From assembly GCF_003610405.1 (NCBI RefSeq), contig NZ_RAQC01000001.1:1674001-1738000 (forward strand): DNA of 64,000 bases. Reading direction: 5' to 3'. The DNA is from Microbacterium sp. AG238. GTDB taxonomy: Bacteria > Actinomycetota > Actinomycetes > Actinomycetales > Microbacteriaceae. The notes beneath the pieces were generated by a model, which searched no databases, was not told where the DNA came from, and worked only from the letters and a program-made list of their open reading frames with translations. The translations under genes were made by a program, and so were the position numbers. Positions 9,533 to 18,413 of this stretch are shown one piece after another; position 1 is the first letter of the stretch, and the number at the start of each line of letters is the position of its first letter.

Positions 9533-10837
9533 ATGGCACGCTCCATCACGGCTCGCCGCAAGGCAGCCGTCACGGCAGCCGTCTTGGCGGTGGGGGCACT
9601 GGCCCTCACCTCCTGCAGCGCCAACGGCGACGGCGGCAGCGCCGACGGCACCGTCGAGATGACGCTCTGGCAGAACTCGACGACCGGCCCCGGACAGGAG
9701 TTCTGGAAGGACGCGATCGCCGCGTTCGAGGCGGAGAACGAGAACGTGAAGATCTCGATGCAGTCCGTTCAGAACGAGGACATGGACGGCAAGCTCCAGA
9801 CCGCACTCAACGCGGGCGACCCGCCCGACATCTTCCTGCAGCGCGGTGGCGGCAAGATGGCCGCCATGGTCCAGGCCGGACAGCTGATGGACCTCACCGA
9901 CCTCATCGGCGACACCGCCAAGGAAGAGATCTCGGAGGGCTCGTTCAAGGCCGAGACCTACCAGGACAAGGTGTGGGCGATGCCGCTCGCCGTGCTGCCC
10001 AGCGGCTTCTGGTACAGCTCCGACCTGTTCACCGACGCCGGAATCACCGAGACCCCCACGACGGTCGACGACCTCAAGACCGTCGTCGGGCGGCTCAAGG
10101 ATTCCGGTATCGCCCCGATCGCCCTCGGCGCGAAGGACGCCTGGCCCGCCGCGCACTGGTTCTACAACTTCGCGCTGCGCGAGTGCAGCCCGGAGACGAT
10201 CGAGAAGACCGGCGACTCGAAGGACTTCAGCGACGAATGCTGGCTCAAGTCCGCCGAGGACCTCGCCGACTTCGCCGAGCTCCAGCCGTTCAACGAGGGC
10301 TACCTCACCACCTCGGCGCAGCAGGGCGCGGGCAGCAGCGCGGGCCTCATCGCGAACCACCAGGCGGGCATGGAGCTCATGGGCGCCTGGAACCCCGGCG
10401 TCATCGCCTCGCTCACGCCCGACGAGCAGCCTCTGCCCGACCTGGCGTGGTTCCCCTTCCCCGAGCTGTCGGGTGGCGAGGGTGAGCCCGGCTCGATCAT
10501 GGGCGGCGTCGACGGATACTCCTGCTCGGCGAAGGCCCCGAAGGAGTGCGCCGACTTCCTGAACTTCCTCGCCAGCGCCGAGCAGCAGGAGGCCTACTAC
10601 AAGGCCTTCAACGCACCGCCGGTGAACTCGGTCGCGCAGGAGGCGGTCGAGGAGGAGTACCTCCAGGAGGTTCTCGCCGCCTACAACAAGGCCCCGTTCG
10701 TCTCGCAGTGGCTCGACACCGTCCTCGGCCAGAACGTCGGCAACGCGCTGAACGTCGCCGTCGTCGACCTGCTGGCGGGCAAGAGCACGCCCGAGCAGAT
10801 GATCCAGTCGGTCTCCGACGCGGCGAAGAAGGGCTGA
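9533..10837 (+). CDS. Sugar ABC transporter substrate-binding lipoprotein
   Basis: Extracytoplasmic solute receptor (family 1, MalE-like) of 434 aa. A signal peptide of about 27 residues ends in lipobox LTSC with Cys28 as the lipidation site. The mature protein opens EMTLWQNSTTGPGQEFW and contains GDPPDIFLQRGGGKM, typical of carbohydrate binders. ATG 9533 has an AGAAGGA RBS. It delivers sugar to the two permeases encoded next. Linkage to a GH3 glycosidase suggests an oligosaccharide ligand such as a cello-, xylo- or other beta-linked sugar; the exact ligand is unknown. Confidence 0.93.
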   Translation: MARSITARRKAAVTAAVLAVGALALTSCSANGDGGSADGTVEMTLWQNSTTGPGQEFWKDAIAAFEAENENVKISMQSVQNEDMDGKLQTALNAGDPPDIFLQRGGGKMAAMVQAGQLMDLTDLIGDTAKEEISEGSFKAETYQDKVWAMPLAVLPSGFWYSSDLFTDAGITETPTTVDDLKTVVGRLKDSGIAPIALGAKDAWPAAHWFYNFALRECSPETIEKTGDSKDFSDECWLKSAEDLADFAELQPFNEGYLTTSAQQGAGSSAGLIANHQAGMELMGAWNPGVIASLTPDEQPLPDLAWFPFPELSGGEGEPGSIMGGVDGYSCSAKAPKECADFLNFLASAEQQEAYYKAFNAPPVNSVAQEAVEEEYLQEVLAAYNKAPFVSQWLDTVLGQNVGNALNVAVVDLLAGKSTPEQMIQSVSDAAKKG

Positions 10838-10845
10838 TCCGCATC

Positions 10846-11862
10846 ATGTCGCTCAGCGAGACAGCCGTGGCGGGCAACGCCGACGGCGTGGATCTCGCGG
10901 CCCGGGGCGAGGGCGTCACCACGACGCCCTCGCCCTCCCGGCGCCGCCGAGGCCTCGGCTGGTCGGGTCGCCTCGAGATCGCGGTGCTCGTCGGACCCGC
11001 CCTGGTGATGTTCGTCGGGTTCGTCATCTTCCCCGTCGTGATGGCCGCGTACTACGGCTTCTTCCGCTGGCAGGGCTACGGACCGCCTACCGAGTTCGTC
11101 GGCCTGCAGAACTACATCACGATCCTCACCGACCCGACCTTCGTCGAGGCCCTCAGCCACAACGCCATCATCGTCGTGGCATCCCTCGTGCTCCAGGGAC
11201 CGGTCGCGGTCCTCCTCGCCCTGCTGCTCAACCGCCGCATGCGCGGGCAGTCGCTCATCCGCGTGCTGATCTTCGTTCCGTACGTCATCGCCGAGGTCGT
11301 CGTCGGCACCGGCTTCGGGCTCATGCTGCAGACCCAGGGCGCCCTCAACGGCGCACTCGAGCAGCTCGGCCTCGGGGCGTTCACGCGCGACTGGATCGCC
11401 GATCCCTCGATCGCCATCTGGACACTCATGGGCATCCTCACGTGGAAGTACGTCGGCTTCGCCGTCATCCTCTTCCTCGCCGGCCTCCAGGGCATCCCCG
11501 AGGAACTGTACGAAGCCGCCGCCCTCGACGGCGCCGGCTACTGGCAGATGCACTGGCGGATCACCCTGCCGCTGCTCGCCCCCACCCTGCGCATCTGGGC
11601 GTTCCTCTCGATCATCGGCGCGCTGCAGCTGTTCGACCTCGTGTACATCATCTGGGGTCAGTACGTCGCCTCGACGGCCGGCACCTCGACGATGGCCACC
11701 TACATGGTCGTCAACGGCCGCAACGCGGGCAGCTACGGCTTCGGAAACGCCGTCGCCGTCGTGATCTTCCTCATCTCCCTCGTCGTCGCGATCGTGTACC
11801 AGCGCTATGTGCTGCGACGCGACACCGCCGGGGCCATCACCGAAGGGAAGCAGGAGCGATGA
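10846..11862 (+). CDS. Sugar ABC transporter permease, MalF type
   Basis: 338-aa inner-membrane subunit with six predicted helices after a hydrophilic N-terminus of about 40 residues. The ATPase-contact EAA loop is seen as YEAAALDGAGYWQMHWRITLPLL. It starts 8 bp after the binding-protein gene and overlaps the next permease by 4 bp, so translation is coupled. No ATPase gene is present in the operon. Actinobacteria commonly use a shared MsiK/MalK ATPase encoded elsewhere, and that is the likely arrangement here. Confidence 0.93.
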   Translation: MSLSETAVAGNADGVDLAARGEGVTTTPSPSRRRRGLGWSGRLEIAVLVGPALVMFVGFVIFPVVMAAYYGFFRWQGYGPPTEFVGLQNYITILTDPTFVEALSHNAIIVVASLVLQGPVAVLLALLLNRRMRGQSLIRVLIFVPYVIAEVVVGTGFGLMLQTQGALNGALEQLGLGAFTRDWIADPSIAIWTLMGILTWKYVGFAVILFLAGLQGIPEELYEAAALDGAGYWQMHWRITLPLLAPTLRIWAFLSIIGALQLFDLVYIIWGQYVASTAGTSTMATYMVVNGRNAGSYGFGNAVAVVIFLISLVVAIVYQRYVLRRDTAGAITEGKQER

Positions 11863-12755
11863 CCGCCCTCACCTCTTCCGCCACTCGCGCGGTCGTCACC
11901 CCCGTCCCCACCGGTCGTCGCGGGCGCCGCAGAGAGCGCCTGCCCTGGGGCAGCCCCGTGGTGTATTTCGTCGCCCTCGTCGTGATCGCGCTCATGCTGA
12001 CGCCGGTGCTCTACATCATCATCGGCGGCTTCCGCAGCAACGCCCAGATCACGGTGGACCCCGCCGGATGGCCGTCGCCCTGGAACATCGAGAACTACCT
12101 CACGGTGCTCACCGGGTCGCAGTTCTGGCAGCAGGTGCTCAACTCCACGATCGCCGCCGGCGCCACGACGATCGGCGCCGTGCTGCTGGGACTCATGGCG
12201 AGCTACATCATCGCCCGCTACCAGTTCCGCGGTCGCGGAGTGCTGTACGCCGTCTTCGCCTCGGGCCTGATGTTCCCCATCACCGTCGCGATCACCCCGC
12301 TGTACATCGTCATCCGCGACCTCGGCCTGATGAACTCGCTCGCGGGCATCATCCTGCCGCAGATCGCCTTCGCACTGCCGATGACGATCATCATCCTGGT
12401 GCCGTTCCTGCGGGCGATCCCCGACGAGATCCAGGAGGCCGCGTTCATCGACGGATGCGGGCGCCTGTCGTTCTTCTGGCGGATGGTGCTGCCCCTGTCG
12501 GTGCCCGGCGTCATCACGGTCGGCATCCTCGCCTTCATCGGCAGCTGGAACAGCTATCTGCTGCCGCTGTTCATCCTCAACAACGAGGCGACCTTCACCC
12601 TGCCGCTCGGCGTGCAGGCGTTCTCGTCGCAGTACTCGGTCGACACGGCGAAGGTGCTCGCCTTCACCTCCCTGTCGATGCTTCCCGCCCTGGCGTTCTT
12701 CAGTCTGTTCGAGCGCCGCATCGTCGGCGGTCTGACCGGCGCCGTCAAGGGCTGA
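11859..12755 (+). CDS. Sugar ABC transporter permease, MalG type
   Basis: 298 aa with six helices and the EAA motif QEAAFIDGCGRLSFFWRMVLPL. The start ATGA at 11859 overlaps the stop of the MalF-type partner. It forms the heterodimeric channel with that protein and pairs with the binding lipoprotein encoded upstream. Confidence 0.93.
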   Translation: MTALTSSATRAVVTPVPTGRRGRRRERLPWGSPVVYFVALVVIALMLTPVLYIIIGGFRSNAQITVDPAGWPSPWNIENYLTVLTGSQFWQQVLNSTIAAGATTIGAVLLGLMASYIIARYQFRGRGVLYAVFASGLMFPITVAITPLYIVIRDLGLMNSLAGIILPQIAFALPMTIIILVPFLRAIPDEIQEAAFIDGCGRLSFFWRMVLPLSVPGVITVGILAFIGSWNSYLLPLFILNNEATFTLPLGVQAFSSQYSVDTAKVLAFTSLSMLPALAFFSLFERRIVGGLTGAVKG

Positions 12756-12779
12756 TCCCCCGTAGAGAAAGCACGAACT

Positions 12780-15059
12780 GTGACCCTCACCGATATCTCC
12801 GTCTCGACGCGCGTCGCCGACCTGATCGCGCGCATGACCCTCGACGAGAAGCTGGCCCAGCTGGTCGGCTTCTGGGTGGACCAGGGCGATGAGGTCGTCG
12901 CCCCGATGGCCGGCGAGATGGCGTCGTCGACCGCGTACGCCGACGCCACCGTCCACGGCCTCGGCCAGCTCACCCGCGTCTACGGCACACGGCCGGTCGA
13001 CCCGATCGAGCGGGCGGCGTGGTTGTGGGACGAGCAGCGCCGGCTCGTCCGCGAGACGCGGCTGGGCATCCCCGCACTCGTTCACGAGGAATGCCTGACG
13101 GGCCTGGCGGCATGGCAGGCGGCGACCTTCCCCACACCCCTCGCGTGGGGAGCGGCGTTCGACCCGGAGCTCGTCGAGGAGATGGGGGCGCTCATCGGCG
13201 AGTCGATGCGCGAGCTCGGCATCCACCAGGGGCTGGCCCCGGTGCTCGACGTCATCCGCGACCCCCGCTGGGGCCGCGTCGACGAGTGCATCGCCGAAGA
13301 CCCGTACGTCGTCGGCGTCATCGGCACCGCGTACGTGCGAGGCCTGCAGAGCACGGGGGTGCACGCGACGCTGAAGCACTTCGTGGGCTACTCGGGCTCG
13401 CAGGCGGGCCGCAACCACGCACCGGTCCACGCCGGACCGCGCGAGATCGCCGACGTCTTCCTTCCGCCGTTCGAGATGGCCGTGCGCGACGGCGGCGTGC
13501 GGTCGGTCATGAACTCGTACGCCGAGATCGACGGGGTGCCGGTCGCCGCGACCCCCGCCTACCTCACCGACCTCCTGCGCGACACATGGGGCTTCGACGG
13601 CACCGTCGTGTCGGACTACTTCTCCGTCGCCTTCCTCCAGACGATGCACGCCGTCGCGCGAGACCGCGGCGAGGCCGCGCAGCTCGCCCTCGAGGCCGGC
13701 ATCGATGTCGAGCTGCCTACCGGCGACGCCTACGTCGGGCCGCTCGCCGAGCGCGTGCGCGCGGGACTGGTCGACGAGGCGCTCATCGACCGCGCCGTCC
13801 GCCGCGTGCTGATCCAGAAGGAGGAGCTGGGGCTGCTCGACGACACGTTCGAGACGCCGCCGACCAGCGTCGACCTCGACTCGCCCGCGCACCGCGCCCT
13901 CGCTCGCCGCCTGGCTGAGGAATCGGTCGTGCTGCTGAGCAACGACGGCACCCTTCCCCTGGCGTCGCCTCGCCGCGTCGCCGTGATCGGACCGAACGGC
14001 GACAGCTCGGAAGCCCTCATGGGCTGCTACTCGTTCGCCAATCACGTGCTCGCGCACCACCCGGGCGTACCCCTGGGATTCGAGATCCCCACCCTTGCGG
14101 CATCCATCACCGAGGTTCTCGCCGACGCTGAGGTCACTGTGGTGCGCGGCTGCGAGGCCGAGGGCGACGACCGGTCGGGCTTCGCCGAGGCGGAGGATGC
14201 CGCACGCGCGGCGGATGTCGCGATCGTCGCCGTCGGCGACCGGGCGGGTCTGTTCGGGCGCGGCACCGTCGGCGAAGGAAACGACGCCGACTCGCTCGAG
14301 CTTCCGGGCGTGCAGCGCGAGCTCGTCGAGCGTCTCGTCGCGACGGGGACGCCGGTCGTGCTCGTCATCCTGTCGGGTCGTCCCTATGCGATCGACTGGG
14401 CCCTCTCGGGCGAGCACGCCGTGGCAGCCGTGCTGCAGACGTTCTTCCCCGGCGAAGAAGGGGGTGCCGCGATCGCTGCGGTCCTGAGCGGCGAGGTCTC
14501 GCCGTCGGGTCACCTTCCCGTCTCGCTCCCCCGCTCGTCGGGCTCGCAGCCCTACAGCTACCTGCACCCGATCCTCGGCGGGCCGAACGAGATCACGAGC
14601 GCCGACAGCACCCCCGCGCTCCCCTTCGGGCACGGCTTGAGCTACACGACGTTCGAACGCACCGATCTGTCGGTGACGGCGTCGGTGCCCGCGGGCGACG
14701 CCTTCACGGCGACCGTGCGGGTGCGGAACACGGGTGGGCGCGCCGGCACCGATCTCGTGCAGCTCTACGCCCGCGACCTCCACGGGAGCATCACCCGCCC
14801 CGTCGCGCAGCTGCTCGGCTTCGCCCGGGTGCAGCTGGGTGCCGGCGCCGAGGCGACCGTCTCGTTCGATGTGCCGACAGCGCGGCTGGCGTTCACCGGA
14901 CGCGAGGGCGTGCGCATCGTCGAACCCGGCGACATCGAACTGTGGGTCGGCCCGTCGTGCGCGGAGCGCGAGACCGAGGCGGCGACCGAGATCGTCGGCG
15001 ACGTGCACCGCGTGACGGCATCCGACCGGCGCATCGTAGAGGTCTCGATCGAGCGCTGA
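12780..15059 (+). CDS. Glycoside hydrolase family 3 (beta-glycosidase), cytoplasmic
   Basis: 759 aa, GTG start, no signal peptide, so it acts on imported oligosaccharides. The N-terminal TIM barrel has the KHFVGY motif and the nucleophile Asp in GTVVSDYF (about D279). The alpha/beta sandwich domain (about 380-600) includes GEGNDADSLELPG, where the acid/base Glu would be expected. The C-terminal fibronectin-III-like domain begins near 640. The SDY rather than SDW context resembles xylosidase or arabinosidase-type GH3 enzymes, but beta-glucosidase activity cannot be excluded. It is the last gene of the LacI-controlled operon. Confidence 0.93.
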   Translation: MTLTDISVSTRVADLIARMTLDEKLAQLVGFWVDQGDEVVAPMAGEMASSTAYADATVHGLGQLTRVYGTRPVDPIERAAWLWDEQRRLVRETRLGIPALVHEECLTGLAAWQAATFPTPLAWGAAFDPELVEEMGALIGESMRELGIHQGLAPVLDVIRDPRWGRVDECIAEDPYVVGVIGTAYVRGLQSTGVHATLKHFVGYSGSQAGRNHAPVHAGPREIADVFLPPFEMAVRDGGVRSVMNSYAEIDGVPVAATPAYLTDLLRDTWGFDGTVVSDYFSVAFLQTMHAVARDRGEAAQLALEAGIDVELPTGDAYVGPLAERVRAGLVDEALIDRAVRRVLIQKEELGLLDDTFETPPTSVDLDSPAHRALARRLAEESVVLLSNDGTLPLASPRRVAVIGPNGDSSEALMGCYSFANHVLAHHPGVPLGFEIPTLAASITEVLADAEVTVVRGCEAEGDDRSGFAEAEDAARAADVAIVAVGDRAGLFGRGTVGEGNDADSLELPGVQRELVERLVATGTPVVLVILSGRPYAIDWALSGEHAVAAVLQTFFPGEEGGAAIAAVLSGEVSPSGHLPVSLPRSSGSQPYSYLHPILGGPNEITSADSTPALPFGHGLSYTTFERTDLSVTASVPAGDAFTATVRVRNTGGRAGTDLVQLYARDLHGSITRPVAQLLGFARVQLGAGAEATVSFDVPTARLAFTGREGVRIVEPGDIELWVGPSCAERETEAATEIVGDVHRVTASDRRIVEVSIER

Positions 15060-15102
15060 TCAGGGGTCGTGTACGAGGGGCTCGAGCGATAGTGTGCGGG
15101 CC

Positions 15103-15474
15103 ATGAACAACGACTACGCAGGACCCGCAGCGGCCTTCGGCATCGGCTTCATCGTGCTCGGCATCGCGATCTACCTCGGGACGATCGCACTCATCCTCTG
15201 GGTGAGCTACCTGCTGATGCGGACGGCGGTGAAGAACGGGATGCTGCTCGCGATGCGCGAGAGCGGCGGACAGTTCCCGGGCGGTGGGGGTGCGGTTGGT
15301 GGCGGTGGTTATGCTGCCGGTCCGCGTCCGGCGGCGCCGCCGTACCCGCAGGCTCCGCCCGCGCCGGGCGGGCACGGGCCGGCTGCGCCGGGCGGGCCGG
15401 GCACCCACGGTGGGCCGGCTGCTCCTGGCGCACCGGGCGGTCCGGCTTCGGGCGGTCCGGGCCCCGTGGGGTAA
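15103..15474 (+). CDS. Small single-pass membrane protein with Pro/Gly/Ala-rich tail
   Basis: 123 aa of unknown function. One strong membrane helix (about 8-38, GIGFIVLGIAIYLGTIALILWV) is followed by a short basic segment and a low-complexity tail made of Pro, Gly and Ala. ATG 15103 is preceded by TAGTGT ending 7 nt upstream, suggesting leaderless expression. Similar short membrane proteins with disordered tails are common in Microbacteriaceae, but I recognise no named family. Confidence 0.7.
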   Translation: MNNDYAGPAAAFGIGFIVLGIAIYLGTIALILWVSYLLMRTAVKNGMLLAMRESGGQFPGGGGAVGGGGYAAGPRPAAPPYPQAPPAPGGHGPAAPGGPGTHGGPAAPGAPGGPASGGPGPVG

Positions 15475-15498
15475 GCTGACCGAGCACCTCGGGTGCGT

Positions 15499-15569
15499 GG
15501 GGCTGTAGTTCAATGGCAGAACATCTGCTTCCCAAGCAGATAGCGCGGGTTCGATTCCCGTCAGCCCCT
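15499..15569 (+). tRNA. tRNA-Gly (anticodon CCC)
   Basis: 71-nt cloverleaf. The acceptor GGGGCTG pairs with CAGCCCC, the anticodon loop is TTCCCAA giving CCC, and the T-arm reads GGTTCGATTCC. CCA follows the discriminator base at 15570-15572, so the 3' end appears to be genome-encoded. Accessory genes begin right after it, so it may be an integration site. Confidence 0.96.
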
Positions 15570-15729
15570 CCAACGCGAGAGCTGTCGATTCCGAAGCCAC
15601 TCCGGATATTCCACTGCCAATCCGCGGTCTCCTGTCGATTGCAGAGCTACTTCGGACTGAGAGTCTTGCCGGCTCTCGCGGCGGGCGCGGCGGTCTATCT
15701 CGCGCAGCTTGACGTAGTCGTCGGGTCTC

Positions 15730-17109
15730 TCAGCGCGCCGGGCCGCCCCACCCGCCGGGTGGCTGCTTCGGGAGCCACACCTCGGGCGTGCTGTGCTCCC
15801 GCTCCGCAAAACTGCCCGGGGTACCTCCGCCCACCGTCGCCCCGAGACCACGGTCCTTCCGGCGAGCCGGACCCACACCACTCGCCCGCGACGGGCGGGC
15901 GAACTCATCAAGCATTCGCTGAGCAGCACTCTCCACCGCACGGTCCAGGCCGCCGTGCGCTGCAGGATGCGGCCGCTCGACTCTCGCCGTCTCGACGACC
16001 GCTTCCGCCACCTCGGCCACGATCCGCTCAGGCCGACGGATGCCCCAGGAACGCCCTTCTGCCACGACGTCGGCGAGAGAGATCTCGCCTGCTTCGCGTC
16101 TGCCGTTGACCGCCAGCGCGAAGCTCTGGTCGACGTCGAGATGCGCGGAGGGGATGACGTCATACATCGGTGCGAGGACAACGTCCCCGTCCGGGTAGTG
16201 GAGAAGCCCAATGTTCTTGGCGTGCATGTCGTAGTTGTGCAGGACAACCGAAAGGGCGGTCATCCGAAGGAGATTTTGGAGGTTGTGGCTGCTGGCATGG
16301 CTACGGAGAACACCGGCGATCCTCTGCAACCTATCCCTCTCGTTCGGTTCTTCGTACTTGGCGTCGCCGATGTGACCGAGCGCCTGATTGAAGTCCTCCT
16401 GGTGAATCCGCCCGCCCTGACCGTCGCGGTCGAACCGTTCGATGACGAGTGCGCTGGCGCCGTCAAACACTTCGATGGCTGTGGAGAACGCAGCGAGTTC
16501 CAGCGCGCGGACAAATCGCGACCCGTACTCTTCGTCGAAGATGAGGCTGGGGGTGTTGGTGTTCATGGGCTTGATGATGTGCGTCGACGGGTACCCGTCG
16601 AGAGGTTCAGCCCACCCGTCGGCGGTATGCACGAGGAGGACTTTGTCCTGCACACCCGCCAAGCTCGACACGCGACGCCGGCCGGCATTGCCTAGGGGCG
16701 AGAACTTCACTTCTTGGAACATGGTCTTCACTTCGGCGGCGGTCACCGGGCGTGCTTCGGGGATGCGCGGCTCCGCCGGATCCTGCTCATTCCAGATCTG
16801 CAGAGCGCCCGCGGTGTCTCGGCCGTAGCGCGCCAGCAGACCCAGTGTGTTGTCGCTGTCTAGACGGGCGTTGGCTGCCAGGGTGCGGCGCACACCACCC
16901 TCCGACAGGACCTCCTCGAAGAAGGCTCGCCGCTTGCCCTGGTCCTCGGTGCGGGCCACCCGGATGAGTGGAACGGTGATGGACATGACCTGGCTGCCGA
17001 GGCCGAAGCGGTCGAGTCCATCGCGGTGTGCCTGGAAGTCGAACCGGTCTCGCTCGCCCGAGAGCGTCCCGACCTGCACCCCGTAGAGATCGACTCTCAG
17101 GTCAGACAT
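15730..17109 (-). CDS. hipA: HipA-like serine/threonine kinase toxin
   Basis: 459 aa. E. coli HipA phosphorylates glutamyl-tRNA synthetase and induces dormancy. Seen here: the N-terminal HipA domain (YGVQVGTL), SLAGVQDKVLL (about 148), the catalytic loop HNYDMHAKNIGLL (about 292-304) and APMYDVIPS with the metal-binding Asp. It overlaps the upstream hipB by 8 bp. The last ~70 residues, rich in Gly, Arg and Pro, extend past the conserved kinase fold and may be read-through into flanking DNA. The active-site motifs look intact. Confidence 0.9.
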   Translation of the reverse strand: MSDLRVDLYGVQVGTLSGERDRFDFQAHRDGLDRFGLGSQVMSITVPLIRVARTEDQGKRRAFFEEVLSEGGVRRTLAANARLDSDNTLGLLARYGRDTAGALQIWNEQDPAEPRIPEARPVTAAEVKTMFQEVKFSPLGNAGRRRVSSLAGVQDKVLLVHTADGWAEPLDGYPSTHIIKPMNTNTPSLIFDEEYGSRFVRALELAAFSTAIEVFDGASALVIERFDRDGQGGRIHQEDFNQALGHIGDAKYEEPNERDRLQRIAGVLRSHASSHNLQNLLRMTALSVVLHNYDMHAKNIGLLHYPDGDVVLAPMYDVIPSAHLDVDQSFALAVNGRREAGEISLADVVAEGRSWGIRRPERIVAEVAEAVVETARVERPHPAAHGGLDRAVESAAQRMLDEFARPSRASGVGPARRKDRGLGATVGGGTPGSFAEREHSTPEVWLPKQPPGGWGGPAR

Positions 17110-17332
17110 TTTCTGGCGTCTCCAGGTACAGGCGTCCCCCGGTATGGGAGATGAAGCGGAGAAGGCGTTCGACGGACTTCGTCGGCTTGCCGCGCTCGAG
17201 CTCCACGATGTACCGCTGGGTAACGTCGAGTTCCTCGGCGAGTTGCCTCTGGGTCAGTCCGGCTTCAGCGCGCAGCTCGACCAGCAGGCGGCCGAGCGTT
17301 GCGGCGTCACGAATCGGGGCGCTACGCATCAT
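17102..17332 (-). CDS. hipB: HipB-like antitoxin / Xre repressor
   Basis: 76-aa helix-turn-helix protein (LRAEAGLTQRQLAEELDVTQRYIVELERGKPT). The hydrophobic C-terminal stretch RLYLETPENV is reminiscent of HipB tails that mark the antitoxin for degradation. The start at 17332 has a GAAAGG RBS 6 nt upstream; ATG 17329 is also possible. By analogy it neutralises HipA and represses the operon. Confidence 0.9.
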   Translation of the reverse strand: MMRSAPIRDAATLGRLLVELRAEAGLTQRQLAEELDVTQRYIVELERGKPTKSVERLLRFISHTGGRLYLETPENV

Positions 17333-17336
17333 TGAT

Positions 17337-17358
17337 TACCTTTCTCTCATAAATGGTA
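17337..17358. promoter_or_regulatory. Possible hipBA operator
   Basis: TACC-N14-GGTA lies immediately upstream of hipB and overlaps its RBS side. E. coli HipB binds TATCC-N8-GGATA, so the idea is similar but the spacing differs. This is a weak pattern. Confidence 0.3.
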
Positions 17359-17419
17359 GCTGATGCGGTTTTTCTACTCAACCGAGATTGATGAGGTTTT
17401 TCGCGTCATCCGCAACTGT

Positions 17420-17811
17420 GCTGCGCGACCCGGCCAACATCGACCACACATCTGCCTCCCCGCCGACCAGGTCTACGCCGGTCAAGCCCGAGACGTCTGG
17501 GCAATCGATCCCGCACCGGGCGACCAGTGGGCCTGGGTCGGGCGCAGCTTCGGCAACCACCCGTGGACCCAGCCGGAGACGACTTCGGCGCCGACGTGTT
17601 CGGAGTCGACACCGGCGCTGGCGGAGCGAGCGTCACTGACCACGGAACAAGCACTCCCGACGGAACGGGATACTTGGACCGTGACACCGAGTCACTCCGC
17701 AACATTGCCCTTGCAACAACGGGGTATGGCGCTCAGGCTACGGAAGCTATCGAGCACGAGCCGACACCATTTCAGAAGGCGATGACAGGAGGGAGCCGAG
17801 GTGGCTACTGA
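17420..17811 (+). pseudogene. Frameshifted C-terminal remnant of an alpha/beta hydrolase (DUF1023-like)
   Basis: Three overlapping frames together read like the end of the DUF1023 alpha/beta-hydrolase family: LRDPANIDH (frame 3), then ADQVYAGQARD through VGRSFGNHP (frame 2), then VDPAGDDFGADVFGVDTG and TESLRNIALATTGY (frame 1), with the stop at 17811. At least two frameshifts, near 17455 and 17565, and the lost N-terminus make it non-functional. The hipBA unit occupies the position of the missing 5' part. The call rests on remembered family resemblance without a search. Confidence 0.5.
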
Positions 17812-18277
17812 CCGCACTGGCTTTGGCGTCGTGGCATTCCTGGCCGCCGCCGCGGTCACACTTGTCGGATGCGGACCCCAGGAGGCCGGCGTGACACCAG
17901 ACGAAGCTAAAGAGACCCTGACGAGCATCATCCACGAATCCGCTGAACTGCTTGACACCGACGGGTGGGAGAACGACGGCGCTCCTGGCATCCAGAGCTG
18001 CGACAACGGCAACGGCGTGAAATGGAACTACGGGTACAACGCGATGCCTGGCGACGTGGAGCCGCTCGCTGACGCTGAGAAGATCGCCGCGCACTGGGAA
18101 TCGCTCGGGATGACGGTGCGAATCAACACCGACCATGCGCCGGTGGTCTTCGCGACCGGGGGCCCGCTCCAAGGCCTCAGCTTCTCAACCGGGCCGGGCC
18201 TGTACGGGATCGGGGGCACCTCGGCATGCGTTCCCGGGAACGCGGATCAGATTCGCGACGAGGAGTACGTCGGGTAG
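17801..18277 (+). CDS. Small lipoprotein of unknown function
   Basis: 158 aa, GTG start with GGAGGG 7 nt upstream. The signal peptide ends at lipobox LVGC (Cys24). The mature part starts with a Thr/Glu-rich helix (TPDEAKETLTSIIHESAELL) and contains three further Cys. The start overlaps the end of the upstream hydrolase remnant, so the two once formed an operon; this gene still looks intact. I do not recognise a functional family. Confidence 0.75.
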   Translation: MATDRTGFGVVAFLAAAAVTLVGCGPQEAGVTPDEAKETLTSIIHESAELLDTDGWENDGAPGIQSCDNGNGVKWNYGYNAMPGDVEPLADAEKIAAHWESLGMTVRINTDHAPVVFATGGPLQGLSFSTGPGLYGIGGTSACVPGNADQIRDEEYVG

Positions 18278-18324
18278 CGTCGCGCACAGGGCCGCCGCCT
18301 ACCCGTACCGCGTTGCAACGTGCC

Positions 18325-18394
18325 GCGGCCGACACCCCGACTCAGCGGCATCCGTCCCGGGGTGTCGTGTCGAATCCCTTGCATCCCGGCCCAG
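18325..18394. repeat. Diverged REP-like element (copy C)
   Basis: Contains CCGACACCCCG and CGGGGTGTCG as inverted arms about 15 bp apart, followed by CCCTTGCATC. The same parts in the same order make up the two 92-bp copies at 60.66 and 60.82 kb. It occupies most of the 136-bp gap between the lipoprotein and MOSC genes and could form a hairpin that terminates both. Confidence 0.65.
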
Positions 18395-18413
18395 CCGGAT
18401 GCCGCCACCCGGT

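Noticed and set aside
10846..11862. MalF-type permease fused to the binding-protein frame as one long reading frame
   Set aside because: The longer upstream extension is a shadow. The lipoprotein frame and the permease ATG at 10846 are both clear and non-overlapping.
17363..17785. 140-aa plus-strand reading frame taken as a separate gene
   Set aside because: Its only protein-like part (QVYAGQARD to NHP) continues sensibly in another frame, so it belongs to the frameshifted hydrolase remnant; it has no RBS and the rest is not protein-like.
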